Assembly: GCA_001414345.1 (NCBI GenBank)
Contig: LLCB01000050.1
Location: 62,001 to 126,000 of the forward strand
Direction of reading: 5' to 3'
DNA: 64,000 nucleotides
From: Hymenoscyphus infarciens
Lineage: Eukaryota > Ascomycota > Leotiomycetes > Helotiales > Helotiaceae
Shown: one piece after another, positions 11,593 through 25,086 of the stretch
How positions within the stretch are numbered: position 1 is the stretch's first letter
Layout of the letters: each line of letters begins with the position of its first letter
Translations under genes and position numbers: made by a program
The notes under the pieces: model-generated
What the model was told of the DNA's origin: nothing
Databases searched by the model: none
What the model saw: the letters and a program-made list of their open reading frames with translations, nothing else

Positions 11593-11982
11593 AGCCAAAC
11601 TTGAATGTATGTTGACGAGATAGAATAGTGGTAACTTGTGACATGGGATTTGGTTGCTGAAAATCCATTTGGGCCGCAGATGGAGTCTTTGTTGAGATGA
11701 ATTGTAATCAAGGAAGGAACGTTCCACGTCGACAACCAAGACTACCTAGGTAGGCAGTACCCAGCTGGCCGGATTGCTCCTGGCCGGACCGATTTGCTGC
11801 CTCCATTGATTGTTCAACCAAACTTGAGTTTCCAAGTCGGGAGTGGAGGTGTATAGGTATAGGAGCTTTCCAAATAAATCCGACCAATATTGCACCCCTT
11901 TCCTGTGAGAATGTTTCAAATAGAAAATGGAGAATTAAGCTCCATTACGAATATGGTTTTTTGTAGAACACGATTCCAATTC
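11593..11982. other. Intergenic region, no gene seen
   Basis: Likely promoter of the minus-strand genes to its left and 3' flank of the E2-like gene. Nothing else recognised. Confidence 0.5.
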
Positions 11983-13124
11983 CTAAACAATTCCTCTTCG
12001 TTGTGGCTCAACCGTCTCTAAACTTCGCTGGACATTTTCTTTGATTCTCTCAATTTGCTCTTCGTCCATATGCAGAAACTGTATCAAGTCATCCCCTGCT
12101 GAAGTACCAAACAATACAGCCTGAGAAACACTGGCATCGACTCCTTTCTTTACTCGTTCCTCCCATACTCCCTCCCAATTCCATTCTCCAGGTTTTCTAG
12201 CAGCAATGGGTGGTGTGGTTTTTGGCGAAATTAAGCTTCCTTTCGTGGTATCATCAAGAACAGTCCCAGCTTCAACAGCTTCAGCAGAAGCGTTCATTGC
12301 CAGCTTTGCACGATGTGTTTTCCAAGCATGCCATGCCCCAGGATTTCCTGCCGCCTCCAGTGGTATGTCATCCATGACTTGATCATCATCGAAGGAACTT
12401 CGTATATATCTCAGTACCTCGTACGTTGAGATATCAGTTTTGTTTAGCTCGCTCCCGGTACTCCTGCTGCTGCCACCAGTGTTTTGGCCAGGCGTTGGAC
12501 TTGAACTTCCTCCAGAGAATATTGAACCCGGAGTTTCCATCCCGCTACCACTCCTTCTCGGTGTCTGCAAGCCACCACCTCGACTCCGCTCCGCCGACCG
12601 TCTGCTGGCGCGTCCAAACCAGGCTGGGAAGCCATGCCGTAGCGAAAACCCACCTGGAGGTAATCGCTCCTCGTCCGTGGCAGAAACGGTGCCCGAATCT
12701 TGGATGTCGGTAGTGTGCCTGTACGTCGTGAGGGGTGTTATGAGGGGATGGAATATATCGGTCGAGAATGTTACGAGAGGAGGTAATGAGGGGTAGCTAG
12801 GCGGGAAGGAGATTTGGAATCGGAGAATGGCTGGGGCGTAGGGTCCTGGAAGTATCATATTAGCTACGGCATATTGCTGAGAACCCCAAAGGACCACCCA
12901 AGATACCTTTTCGTATGAATATAACACCGGACCAGAGTGTCACATCGCCAGGAGTCAGGCTCATGAAAACGCCGTGAGGGCAGGCATATTTGAGACTCGA
13001 GCTGCATTTCAAAGGTTAGCACTGCCCACTCGATTCCTCTGGGAGAATAAGACGATTCCTACAATTCAACAAGTAAATGCTGCCTCCGCACGGCGGAAAG
13101 CGTTGATAATTGTTGTGCTACCAT
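11983..13124 (-). CDS. E2-like (UBC-fold) protein without catalytic cysteine, AKTIP/FTS-like
   Basis: Three exons: 13124-13063, 13001-12907 and 12845-11983, giving 339 aa. The start ATG at 13124 gives MVAQQLSTLSAVRRQHLLVE. The fold is read from RRQHLLVEFSSLKYACPHGV, GDVTLWSGVIFIRKGPYAPA and ILRFQISFPPSYPSLPPLV, which match helix 1 and the beta sheet of ubiquitin-conjugating enzymes. Where active E2s have an HPN tripeptide and a Cys shortly after, this protein has FHPLITPLTTY and no Cys. It is therefore a non-catalytic variant. The nearest described relative is AKTIP/FTS, which in animals works with Hook proteins in dynein-linked vesicle transport; that role here is inference. After the UBC fold comes a Gly/Ser-rich linker and a helical C-terminus (DEEQIERIKENVQRSLE). 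Confidence 0.83.
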
Positions 13125-13751
13125 TATTTTGTTGTTGTGCTAACAAAAGTCGCTCCCTATCTCGGGTACAGTATCAGGCGTTCCATTTGAGGTTATTCGC
13201 TACTGCAATCCAAGCGGTGATGTTCCGCCCTGTTTCACTATTCACACCGAGGTTGTGAGCCTACCTAGCTTGTTCAACGTTACAACGTTAACTCAATTGG
13301 GTAGATTGTAGATTTTGATGCTTCACATAAATTCTTAGTAAGAAAGGAGGACCAAGACATATATAGATATTACAAAAAGTAGCACCCGTCCACGTACTCG
13401 GTGACGGGACGCCATTGGTTAGAGAGTACGAGTACGCCAGCCAACGGCAAGCTCTCGATCGTCAACTCACCCGGCCCGAGCCTGCCGACCTGGGCCTTTT
13501 CTGTGACCCGTTCTACGTACCATTCATTCATTGCACGATGTTATTTCTCTTGGAGATGTCCTCGCACCTCCTAGAGCGCAGATGAAGAACAAGTTATCAT
13601 TGGACACAAAGCAGTCGGAAACTTATTTGCCAAAATGCTATTGTAAATCCTTAGTTGAGGTGTAATTGATAGACTTCTCAAACCCTCATAATCTCGGATC
13701 AGGCCGTTCATTGTCAGCCCCTGTCAATCATATTTCCCGTCCATCTCCACT
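13125..13751. other. Intergenic region, no gene seen
   Basis: Promoter side of the E2-like gene and 3' flank of the Ccdc124-like gene. No supported coding sequence. Confidence 0.55.
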
Positions 13752-14517
13752 TCATTTCCCCAGTCTTTCTTCAATCTTTGCCTTCTCCCGCTCCTTGATT
13801 TCCTTCACCTCGTCCTTGGTAGCATCGTAACTGGCATTGACTTGGTTGAAAGGATTGTCCGGATGACGTTCAAACTCTTTACGAATTCGATCTTTCTTTT
13901 GGTTCTGTCTCAGTCCCTGTCCGCTTCCATCTTCCTCCATTTCCTGGAGTCTTCTCTCTTCGAAAGCAGCATATGCTGCTTTGAATCTGCGCTCAGGATG
14001 TTTGTCAATCTTCGTGCTTTCGGCAGCAGTCAAGGAGAGGGCGTCCAAGGCGTTATCGATACCGGTGGCATTCAACGCTCCTGCTTTGGCGGAACCTGCG
14101 GCAGGTTCATCAAGTTGTGACAGGTCGAGGCCCTTGGTTTTCTTCACAGCCTGCTTCGCATTTTTGGGAGCTGGTCGTGCATCCTTTTCTTCGGCTGCTA
14201 AGAGAGCATCCTTCTCGGCCTTCTTACGTGCGGCCTCTGCCTTCTTTGCGGTTTCGGCATCTCTGTAGTTAATCGTATCAGTATATGAGCAGCATACGTT
14301 GGGAGTGGGTGATGCGGGATCAATATGCCCCTCTCAGAAAACACTGTTGAACCACGTACTTTTTGGAACTGCTCTTTGCTCCTTTACTCCACTGCTCGTC
14401 CTCTACCACTGCCTTCTTTGCGTTCTCAGCAGCGGCTCTTTCTGCCGCAGCTTCTGCCTTCTTCGCGTTACCAGACACCTTCTTGGTATTCTCCCCCGCG
14501 GCTTTTTTGCCTGCCAT
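13752..14517 (-). CDS. Ccdc124/Lso2-like ribosome-associated coiled-coil protein
   Basis: Two exons, 14517-14360 and 14262-13752, with a 97-nt intron (GTACGT donor, CTACAG acceptor), encode 222 aa. The N-terminus is MAGKKAAGENTKKVSGNAKK, followed by a long Ala/Lys/Glu helix, the hallmark of Ccdc124 proteins. The C-terminal block has HPERRFKAAYAAFEERRLQ and later HPDNPFNQVN, both conserved in this family. Human Ccdc124 and yeast Lso2 bind dormant ribosomes and help them restart; Lso2 matches mainly the N-terminal part. The product should act in the cytoplasm on ribosomes. It is the last of seven clear minus-strand genes before a long stretch without genes. Confidence 0.88.
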
Positions 14518-17500
14518 AATGCCGGTATGTTTGATGGACTGATTATTGGACTCGGGTGAAAGGCAGGTGCGGAGTTGGAGATGGTTTAGGGTTGACGGCG
14601 GTGGTACGAAGAGGGAGGGCGTGTTGCCCTTGCCCCGCGATTACCCCTCCAGGCCAAAGTTTGAATGGTCGGCGTTTAGAATCGGACTTAGTGTCCGTCG
14701 TTTTTGATGCCTGATTCCTACAATATAGGCCTAATGTTTAAGGCACGAGGAAATTCATTTCAAAACTCCAATCTCGCCTCCCTTCGATCACCACTTCGTA
14801 CAAAACCACGGAATCTACGGCGGCACAGCTTTCCCTCATACTCGGCGGACGGGTCCGGTGTGCAATGTGATATCTGATGGGCGAGCTTCTTGATTTCTAA
14901 TTTCCATGTTTTTTGCGAGTCTCGACTCGAGCCTCACCCGAATAGCCAGCTTGTCGATTGGCGCGATGAGCCGTCAGCCCTGCGAAGTTCCAACATCGCC
15001 AGGGCGGAAAGGAGGAAAGAGTCACGCTGACGGCGTCAGTTTCATACTCTGACCACGTCCTTCCGTTCCGATTGAGCAAAAGTGTTGGCTCAGCTTGACG
15101 AGGGTCCGGACTCCAACGGGCAATGCACAGCTCATGCCGCCGTGGTGCAAGTGTGCCAGTGATGCAGCAGATGTGCTTGCAGATGCAGATGCGGCAGAAG
15201 CAGAAGCAGAGGCAGAAGCGGAGCAGGAATGCAGTAGAGAGGCCCAAAAGCAAGGGGAAAAAGCAAAGAAACAACTGCGAGGAGCGTCATCTGATTGAAG
15301 TTTCCTTCAACCCCCTCAACCCCTCGTTTCCTGTCATGGCAATACACCAAGAGCAAGAGGTCGTCTGGACAAGCACTGCATTGGCAGGCCTCCTTCTCGG
15401 CTCCGATACCACGCGAGAGGTGACACGTCTCATCGCACGAGATATATCGATCTTGGTGATGCAGATACCCATGCTGCAATTTTCCTTTAGCTGTCATCTC
15501 ATCCTTCCTCGTCACACAACCGTAAAGCCCGCGGATGCTGGCAGAGTTGCCGCAAAGGACTTCAAGGTGCTGATTGCATTACTTGATGCGTTTCCCCTCT
15601 GGATACGCCCGACGCCAGTAAGCGTCTACAGCCTATAGCACAGGAAAGTTGGAGCAATCAGGGATTTAACCGACGACCGAGAAGTTGGAGATTCTCCGCT
15701 TCGAGAAGCACCTCAAGGACCGGAAGTGCTGCAGCGAGTATGCAAGGCTGTCTAATTGTCTGGCTGGCTGCATATCTCTCGCCCGTACAAGCATCAACAC
15801 AATCCTTGGGACAATGATCGCCAGGCATGACAGATTGACGAACGCCTCTGCCGCTTCCACGATGCACACCTCGAGAATGATTTGGAGAAAATGGATCAAA
15901 AAACAGACGGTGACGGAAGTGCTGCCCAATGTCGCACAGAACTGCAATACAAAGATTTCCGAAAACCAGTCGGCTGTCCGCCACCAATACACTGCTGCTT
16001 CGTGGCTGTGACACCATACCATCGTTGGGGTCAGAGGCAAAAGTATAGAGCGACGTGCAAACGCATGACAACAACTCGGAAATTCGGATCAACTAGATGA
16101 ATGAAGGCTCGTTGAACTTTGCACAACACAAAACGCATGCCATCATGACCTACACACCCTTAGTGCGTCGTTTTTGTAACCACCAGAGTCCCCCATTCTC
16201 GGGCATTGGGCAGGATTGGTCGATAATGATGGATTTCATCGTATGATTGATAGCGGTGACTGATGATAGAAACCCCCACAGATGGATGGATGGCCTTGGT
16301 TCCCTATCATCAACTGCCTATCGCAATACACTTTCGTTGGTGTGTGACAGAGAGGAAGTTGAATCAGACCATTCAACAGCACAGCATTCTTAAGTGCTTA
16401 AGTGCTTAAGTTGGAGCATTAGCGAACGTTGTGGTGGTCAATACAACAATGTGGATATCAAATTCGAAGGATGATATGAGGTTTTTGTTGTTCTCCTATT
16501 TTGAGTGGTGGGGTACTTGCGCCACGTTCACTCTGCCGGGTTTCCAGATGAATCCGGGGAGCCGGAAACCTTCCATGAACCATGCTGAAGAAGGTGAGGA
16601 GCTTCTAGCTCTGGAGAACGGTCATGCCGAAGTACGTAGTACCGCGAAATGGATTCTTGGATTTCCGCACCTCGTTTCAACTCGCATCATGGCATCATCA
16701 TGGCATCAGCCCTTCTGTGGAACACACCGTATCAAGTAATGGCATACTGAGGTACCCGTCTGCCCCGCAGATCGGTACAGCGCGGCTACTCCTGGTCAAC
16801 ACCTCGGCCGCGATTGTGATGGATTGGCTCTGTCGCCAGCCAGCAGTTTTGTCATCGTGGCAAGAAGTGGTACCTTGGTGAGGTTACAAGTCAATGAGGT
16901 TATGTGAGGTTAACGACTGGAGCACCAGTGAGAATCAGAAGCGGTCAATCCGAAGGCTTCCGGAAGAAAAGACATCTAAAAATGGCGGTGTGGAAGAATC
17001 ATATCACGCGCGCAACGGAGAACTGCTGCTTCGACCACAACAGGGAGAGAATATGCCTTGCTTTTCAATACCCAGATTTCTTTCTGCAAGGGCAGTGAAG
17101 TTAAGTTCTCATGCAGGAAAAAAGACAACCTCTTCTTGCCTTCTTGCGACTACTGACGAGGCAAAAATTGCCACATACGAAATGTTAAAAAAGGACTCGG
17201 AGCTTTTCTTTTTCAATGCTGATTCGCAAACCCATCGCCGGAGGTGGTTAGCTTCACGTCAATTCGCACCACCATCTAAACCCAATCCTTCTTCCCCGGC
17301 GGCACCGTGGGAGACAGTTCCGCGCGCTCAAGAAAATTCAGTTTAGTGTGCCCCTTTTCACAAATGGTGCACAGAAATCGGGCCGGACTAGTTTACCAAC
17401 CAACCAGCATAACCCTACAAGTACTCGCGGGGCAAACTTATCGTCTACCGCCCATCCATTTACCCTACTGGACTCATCAGCCACAGCAAAACCGTTTTCC

Positions 17501-20494
17501 ATCACGAGTGTTGAGGCATCCAAGATCCCGGACCCATAGCATGCAGCCCAATCGACGCCTAGATGGCCGCGCTTAAGAGCGAACTACCACTGCCGTGATC
17601 ATCAAGGGAGGGATGATCCAGCTAATGACCTGAGCACTGGGGAATCTTTTCCTGATGCCCTTTTTGCTTTTTTTATGGGGGACAAATAGTGGATGAAACG
17701 TGCTTGGCTCAGGGTTTAGGGCGACGCTTCGTTTCTCTCTTTGATGAGTTCTATTTCGTCTAGAACGCTTTCGACCTCTTCTCCGTCCCCGGCCTCCCGA
17801 TTCCGCGGTTTTTCGTTCATTTGCTGGCCCACCTCACGGAACAGATGACCGGCAGTGATACGACTGTGGGGTGCAACTAAATTTACAACACGTTTTAGCT
17901 TTTTTTTACTCGACAAAAGTGCAACGAAACCATGATTTATTTTATCACGATTGATGCAATAACACGCCATACTATTCTTGTGCCGTCATTAATCCGCTAT
18001 CGATGCACAGCTCGCGCCCGATTATATGGTCTTCTGACCTCTTTTCCAGCGCCAGGGCAGCAGCTTACGCTTACATACTTCTCTGAAAATGTTACGGTTG
18101 CAATGATGCAGAATCCTTCTTCAAATTATGACTGCTTCACAGCCTATCCGAGTTCAACACATAGTTAAAGTAGGGCTGTGAGCAGACAATTGACGCATTC
18201 GGCGCGAGAAAGGTCGGTGTGTTTGTCAGGAAATGTGTATCACAATAAGCACCCTTCTCAATTGACTTTCAATTGAACTCAATTGGCAAATGTGGTCGGT
18301 TATGGGACCTAGGCGATACGGAGTTACAGACGGGAGTATATAATGATTTTCAGGGGTAATTCGCTTCGTTGATGGAACAGAGTTCGGGGGTTGGGCGTTA
18401 AGGTCGGGGGTTCAAAGCAAATCGACTCCCGCGTCTCTGGTGTCGGTACCTCTCGCAGGGCCATCCATGACCTTATGAGAGAAGACATCTGGAAAGTGTG
18501 GGGCAGATGAGTGCCCGGAAGAAATCCGTCAGGACCTGTGGCTTCTGCCCCGTCTCAGCTCGGCAGCCCGCCTCATGTCTCTCGGACAATTTAAAAACAC
18601 TAGAGGCGCTAATTATTACACCATGCCCAAAGAGTCAAATCCGCAACATGGCTAGCTTTCGAACCAATCTCAAAATTTGCTCGTCATCGTTCGCAGAAAA
18701 GGACTCGTATGAGCCTCAATTTCCCAAAAAGTTTGTTCTGGGCGGATTGGAGGCTTGGATATGACTTACCATTGCATAAAGTCTCCCGGCAGGCTGCATC
18801 TCAGAGCAATCGATGCACGAATGAAAAAGCAAACGCGTGCGGCGAAATTTCTACTTACAGAGCCCATCGCATTCGCAAGACAGGTCACAGATCTTCGTTA
18901 CTCCCCCCCTAATTGTTTGTAGACCGCACAGACATTTCAAAGCCAAACTACCCTTGCACCTGACAGATAATATCAGGGGGGAAAGAGTACCAGGGGGTTT
19001 ACCGGGTGTTGGTGCTGTCAATTCTCCGTCACTTGTCTTGTCACTGAGTGGCAGATTGAGAGTGGACGAGACGAAAGGAGAGAGAGAGAGAGTCAGAATG
19101 CGCTATTGATCGCCATCCAACATGATCTCCCAACATCGTTAACATCCACTCTCCAAAATGTAACTCTGGCGAAGCAACGTGGGTGCCCAGGATAGAAGAG
19201 GTCGGTGGAGCGCCCAGTGTTGACTTGGTTGCTGATGCTGAAATGCTGTTGCTGATGCTGATGCTGATGCTGATGCCGAAATGCTGATGCTTATTGCAAA
19301 TGAAAGGGGCAGAAGGGAGAGAGCGGTCTGAAGGTCGTTTACTTTTAAGATTATTGACAACGTCACTCGCTTCTGATATGCTTTGTTTTCAACATCTCGA
19401 GCTCCACGCCATGGCTCCTTCTAATCTTTTCGGGTCTCTGCAGCTGTCCCTCGGAATCTTCATCGGCTACATGTTGATCGCACCGATTTTCGAGATTGGC
19501 ACCGTAAGGCCTTACACTTTGGGAGGGGCAGGAGGATATCGATGCGACAACCACAAAAAGAACGAATCCCCTGACGCAACAGAGCCCAGGAAAAGCAGAA
19601 CAACGCAGGCTCCCCTCCACACCGCTCACCAACAAGGGTCCACGCCCCCTGACCCCCTGACCCCCTTGCTCGCTTGATCGCTTGACCTTGTAATATGCCT
19701 GTGCCCCCTCCTCGATACACTTCCAACCTTCCAACCCACGCGCTACCAAGACCCGAACAGCCCTGGCCCCATGCGAGCACCCTAGACAATCTGCAAACAA
19801 CTTTTCTATCAAGCCGCCTTGCCTCTTTGAGCCCTCATGCCCAACGGGTCACGGAGTCAAATGCCGGGGCTGATGGATTACCGTCTGATACCAGTACAAG
19901 GGCTCTTACAAGGGTCTAGCAAGCTCCCAAGCGGTGATGATTTTCACCACGTTTGTTTCGATGGGCGAGCGGTTCCATTTCTGCCAGACCGAGCAGCAAG
20001 AACCCCCTGGCAAGGTCAATGTTGAACGTGGCCCCGTTGCCGGCCTCCTGCAGCGCATACGCCTCGTCACCGCCCATCAGATTATAATTATAATGATTTA
20101 CGCGGCCGCTGCTATCCGTGACAGTCTATTCCCCATCCATCCAGCCAGCAGTCATAGCTGTGAAGCCCGGTTAGGTTTATAATTGCTCTGCACGCCCGCC
20201 CCTTCCTCAGCTTTTGACTTTTTGCTTTTCAAGACCTTTCCAAGTTTACATACACAACTTGATGCTCGCTCGCTCGCTCCCTCCCTCCTGCCCTCTACAC
20301 ATCTACAACACAAACCCCAATTGCAATCCGTGACAGCAAGATACCACACAACCGCTTCGTTGGCTTCCGGCTTACATACCGGCCTACCTTTAGAGCCATC
20401 GAATTGTCAAATCACACTCGTCCAAAAGCAACTTGCTCCCAAAATCACATCCGGAAATAACAATCTTATCCACGATAGAATACCCACATTCGCC
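14518..20494. other. Six-kilobase stretch without a supportable gene
   Basis: Base composition is ordinary, not AT-rich, so this is not a RIP-degraded block. Open frames up to 171 codons exist on both strands, but they overlap each other, lack splice-linked partners and show no motifs. Low-complexity DNA includes a GCAGAAGCAGAGGC run near 15190, a triple TTAAGTGC near 16390 and CTGATG repeats near 19250. The last 300 nt before 20495 are pyrimidine-rich (CTCGCTCGCTCCCTCC) and probably belong to the promoter and 5' leader of the MFS gene. Unrecognised small or non-coding RNA genes cannot be excluded. Confidence 0.5.
19231..19290. repeat. GCTGAT microsatellite
   Basis: Imperfect tandem copies of GCTGAT with interspersed GAAATG units. 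Confidence 0.8.
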
Positions 20495-22467
20495 ATGTCG
20501 GGCCCCCAACACCCAGACCCGCGGAAGCGGATTCCTAAATTCCCAATTCAGCAGATGACGATTCTTGGTTAGTCTACAGTTTCCCAAGAAATGAAATATG
20601 TGTTAATATTTGCAGCATTGTGTCGAATCTGCGAACCGATCGCCTTCATGTCGATTTTTCCATACGTTTATTATATGGTGAAAGATTTCAAGATCACCAA
20701 CAAACCGGAGGACCTACCGATGTATGCAGGAATGGTCACATCAGCTTTTGCTTTCGCCGAATTCTCTTCTGGGGTTGCTTGGGGTAGATTGTCCGACAAG
20801 ATTGGACGAAAACCAGTTCTTTTGACTGGTTTGGCTGGAACTGCTCTGAGCATGTTGATCTTCGGATTTGCACCCAATTTGCCAGTTGCGTTGTTGGCAA
20901 GAGCTTTAGGTGGGCTTTTGAATGGGTAAGTTTTGTTTCACTGCGGTCAATCAGATTGATCATGATTAACAATAATTTTTTTCTAGAAATATCGGCGTTC
21001 TTCAAACCACTGTTGCTGAAATGGTCACCGTCAAGGAGCATCAACGTACGTGGATTTGATACCTCATATTTTCTTCAATCAAGTGACTCGTGCTGACATT
21101 TCCATAGCCCGCGCTTACACTATCATGCCTTTTGTTTGGTGCCTTGGGTGAGTCCAGCAATGGAACTCCGTTGTGATCGTTGCAAGCCTAACATGTGCAT
21201 AGATCAATTCTTGGACCTATGCTTGGTGGAGCACTCGCCAATCCAGTAAAGACTTACCCCTCAATTTTTCCTCAGGGATCGATTTGGTCCAGCTACCCAT
21301 ACCTACTACCTAATCTCGTCTGCACCGTCATCGTACTTTTTGGGGTAGTAATCGGAATCTTGTTTTTGGAGGAGACGCACCAAGAAAAGAAATATCGACG
21401 CGATCCTGGTCTAGAAGCGGGAAGATGGCTTATCCGAAAATTCAAGAGTGGCGAATCGAGACATTCAAAATGCGAAAAGACAAACGACTTGCTTGAAGCG
21501 GTTTCTCTCTTGAACGAGGAAGAGCAGCCTCCAGGATACAGAACAAATGAAGGATCACCACTCTTACCTTCCACGCCATCTCCTGAGCCCAATGAGGAAT
21601 TGGATCTCAACGATACCAACACAATCTATAAAGCCAAACCTGCAGTAACCAAAGCATTTACTCGACAGGTCGTCTTGAACATCATCGGTTACGGAATCCT
21701 AGCTTAGTAAGTCATGCACCCCTTTCTTTCTATTCCTACAGCTTCACTGACTCGGCATCAGCCACACGATTACATTCGATTCGATGCTACCCACCTTTCT
21801 GAGCACGCCAAAGGACCAAGGCAAATTCATGCCCTGGTCTTTACCCTTCAAATTCGTTGGTGGTTATGGACTTAACGAGCCCGAAATCGGTGTCATCCTG
21901 GCTGTTCAAGGTGCTTATTCCATGATGGCAACAGTTTTCCTCTTCCCATTCATCGTTCGAAAAACTGGCCCCTTGGGGTTGTTCCGATTGATCGCCATCT
22001 CCTACCCATTGCTTTACATCGCAACTCCATATCTCGTGCTTCTTCCGGAAAAGCTTCAAATGGTTGGAGTTTACGTTGTCGTGATCTGGAAATGCACATT
22101 CTCAACACTCGCATATCCCAGTAACGCCATCCTCCTCACGAACTCGGCACCCTCTCTCCTTCTACTTGGTACAATCAATGGAGTCGCTGCCTCGACCGCC
22201 AGTCTTTGTCGGGCATTCGGACCTACTGCCTCTGGATTCCTCTTCTCTGCTGGACTTAGCACCGGTTACTCGGGACTTGCATGGTGGTGTAGCGCCATAT
22301 TCTGTGTCTTTGGTGCCGTACTCAGCTTGAGCATGAGCGATAAGGGAGGACGAATGGACCCGGACGAGAAGAGTGAGCCAGAGCCGGAATTGGGATTTGA
22401 AGATCAAATTCTCGACCACAATGCGCTTGATTCGGCGATCGCTGCAGCCAGTCCCAGGGATGATTAG
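20495..22467 (+). CDS. MFS transporter, ZIFL/Ycr023c-like
   Basis: Six exons: 20495-20567, 20616-20925, 20987-21045, 21108-21147, 21203-21706 and 21762-22467, giving 563 aa. The N-terminus leads into ICEPIAFMSIFPYVYYMV, followed by AWGRLSDKIGRKPVLLTGL, the MFS loop 2-3 signature (G.LSD..GRKP). The motif LGGALANPV follows in helix 5. A long hydrophilic loop of about 90 residues (EETHQEKKYRRDPG to TIYKAKPAVTKAF) joins the two six-helix halves, as is usual in this subgroup. The second half opens HTITFDSMLPTFLSTP. Relatives include plant ZIF1-like and yeast Ycr023c proteins and are annotated as drug/H+ antiporters or metal-chelator carriers. The substrate here is unknown. It is a plus-strand gene after a long gap and diverges from the minus-strand cluster. 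Confidence 0.88.
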
Positions 22468-23496
22468 ATACAAGTCGCGAATCAAAAAAGAGCTTGAACG
22501 AGCGACCCCATTTTTTTACGAATTTTCTAGGAGCCGATCAACTTCCAACCTTTCCACCATTTCCATTCTCATTCCTCGGGAGGACTCATTGTATAAATTA
22601 TTTTTGCATTTTCGACGCGGCTTTCATCGATTTCTATCATTTCGTCACTCATCGCTTCCTAGATATCCCTGGTTTTTTGGGGGGTTCGGCATATCCGGAC
22701 CTTGTTGTTTCTCGCTGGCGTTCTATTAAAACATGGCTTCCAAGGGCTTTTTCTTTTCCAAAGGAGTTTGATATTTCATCATTAGCAAAATCTGTTGGGA
22801 GTTCTAACAAAGAAGGAAAGGAAAGGGATATATTACTTTTATGGTTTTCAGATTTGGACCGTTGCTATTTGGAGTTTTCTGTTGACGTTGCTTTGTTTAT
22901 GGGTTCTGATGTTTTTTGGGCTTTTGCGAAAGGGAAGAAATAGATTTTTGGGACACCTGGGAGGATTGAAATTACCCACGCGGGGCTTCAGGTGCCTTGC
23001 TTCCTATAACTATGTTTTTGGAATTTTTATTGGGTTTAGGTTTGGGTTTGGGGGTAGGACATTATATATGAGGAAATATGAATATGATATTCTCACGTTA
23101 ATTATACATGATATTTCATGTTCATGGTTTTGCGTCCTGTGAATGATGTGTTTTGAGGGCTGAGATTTGATACTGATTTGACATGGTCAAAGTAATCCCA
23201 AAACATATCAAACATGCCTAGATTCTAGTTTGACTTTTCTTTACCTTTGTCGGTTTCTGTCCTCCTGTTCCAGTTACCCCCGCCTTTCGATGTACCTCCA
23301 AATTTTCATGCCATTTTTATCAGTCTTGTCATTGCAAGCCCAAGCACTCGATTTAAATCCCGGTAGCAAAAATGAATGTTGGCACTATGTCGTAACAGTT
23401 GTAACGCGGCTTCTTCCTTGATTAAGTTGGCATCACATCACATCTCTCATATAACCATTATAATATGAGTTTGAAACGATAACCATGTTCGGCTCT

Positions 23497-23536
23497 TTGC
23501 CCTTGCCCTTGCCCTTGCCCTTGCCCTTGCCCTTGC
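23497..23536. repeat. TTGCCC hexanucleotide tandem repeat
   Basis: Six exact TTGCCC copies plus a partial one. Confidence 0.9.
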
Positions 23537-25086
23537 TATGATGGCTTGCATCATGACAGTCCTTCGATTCTTGTCATAGCGTAATTCTGTCGCTTACTAA
23601 GTACCTAGGTGTTGTTTTATGTCAATCAGCAATCATACTAGTACTTCGTCCCATGCGAAATAAACGTTGAACATGGGGGGGGGGTCACTTTATAGAGTTT
23701 CCAGGGGTTTTTCAGTAGCATGAAGCATCGGAATTGTGGCGATCACCCCAAGGAATTAACGTTTCTTTCGCCAGAGACGAAGTATCAGGTCAGCCATGGC
23801 AATCGTCATTTAGGTCATGTAAGTGAGAAGAACTCGTCATTTCCCCATTTCTCTGAGTATGTGTTGTCGGTTTTCGGAGTTGGAAATCGCATCGGGGTTT
23901 TGGCATGGTGGGTGATGGGATTTGCGGGGATATGGAGAGGGCGAGGCTGACGAGTCTCACTCTTTACTTTCGACTTGTTGAATTCTACGAGGTGGATGCT
24001 TGATTTTTCATGATTCTGGTTCCCGTGCGTTGTTGTACGTCCTCGGCAAGAACGGATAGTCGACAGTTTGCTTTGACTGGAGGCAAGCAGTGAGATGGGT
24101 AGGGCTCGGCTTGTTCCTTCTCCACATCTCTCATCTCACTGCTTGCTTCTCGATGAAACGTCGAATCGTCACCGAGTTGCTGATGTAGCCGTGTATACGA
24201 CCGCCGATTGACGGCCGTATTACTTTTGTCTGCGACTCTGCGGTTTGTTATAACATACCATTGCATTTGGGATTTTTCATACAAAGCTCTTTCGGTCGAG
24301 GTGCTTACCGCTGAAGCTTACTTACCCCGCGCAGCTTTGCCACTATGGTGCACTGGCAGGTTCGTTGGGGATTGCTGCAGTTCTGGTGCAGGAGGGCTCT
24401 GGAGATATGTGATGGGGGTTACAGGAAAAGGCAGAGTAGCAAGCGGGGTTGGAGACCTTGAAAACCCAAAGCTTAAGTCCTCGATCCCTATTCTTAGTAC
24501 CAAAGTCAGGGGGCTGCCGGGGTACCTAGGTACTTGTCGAGGTTCCTGTCGTTTATCGCTCGATGATCAGGACATGGTTGGTACCTACTGTAGGTATATA
24601 TGTATCCATCCGCTCTTTTCGTAGGGTGGCTAGGTTTTCTCGGGTTCGATATTACGACGTTGGTTCTATGGTTTCTTTGGTAAGGGCTTAGGACCTGCCC
24701 TTTTGTATGTAAGTCGGTGGCGAGAGTTGAATTTTGGCTGTGTAGTTATTGATTAGCACTTGGCAGTTTTCGAGCAGGCTAGTTTATTGTACCTAGACAT
24801 ACGAGTACATAGCTGGGTTAAGGGCAATGTATTGTTGATGTAGCTAGGCGAGCAGGCGAGCGGATAGGAACCGCGGCTGACTTACTCGATCCCTACACAT
24901 AATTCCACCCGCGCTTTGCTGAGCCAATCCATGTTGGAGGTGGACGGGAATGTGTATTATGATTGGTTAAAGCTCTTATCATGATTACTTTTTTAGCTGT
25001 GGATTTTCTTATCTCGAGTACTCAATTCTGGGAGTAAGTACTAAGTACCAAGTCCCTAGCAGAGCTGAGATTCTCCATGTTCCACA

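Noticed and set aside
15123..15638. 171-codon plus-strand open frame
   Set aside because: Starts in a Gln/Arg low-complexity run, overlaps frames on the other strand, no domain, no splice-linked partners.
15655..15720. tRNA-like wording (AGGGATTTAACC)
   Set aside because: No closed acceptor or T stem could be drawn on either strand.
15666..16040. 124-codon minus-strand frame with hydrophobic stretches
   Set aside because: Looks membrane-like, but a second frame of similar length overlaps it, no family motif is visible, and no neighbouring exons extend it.
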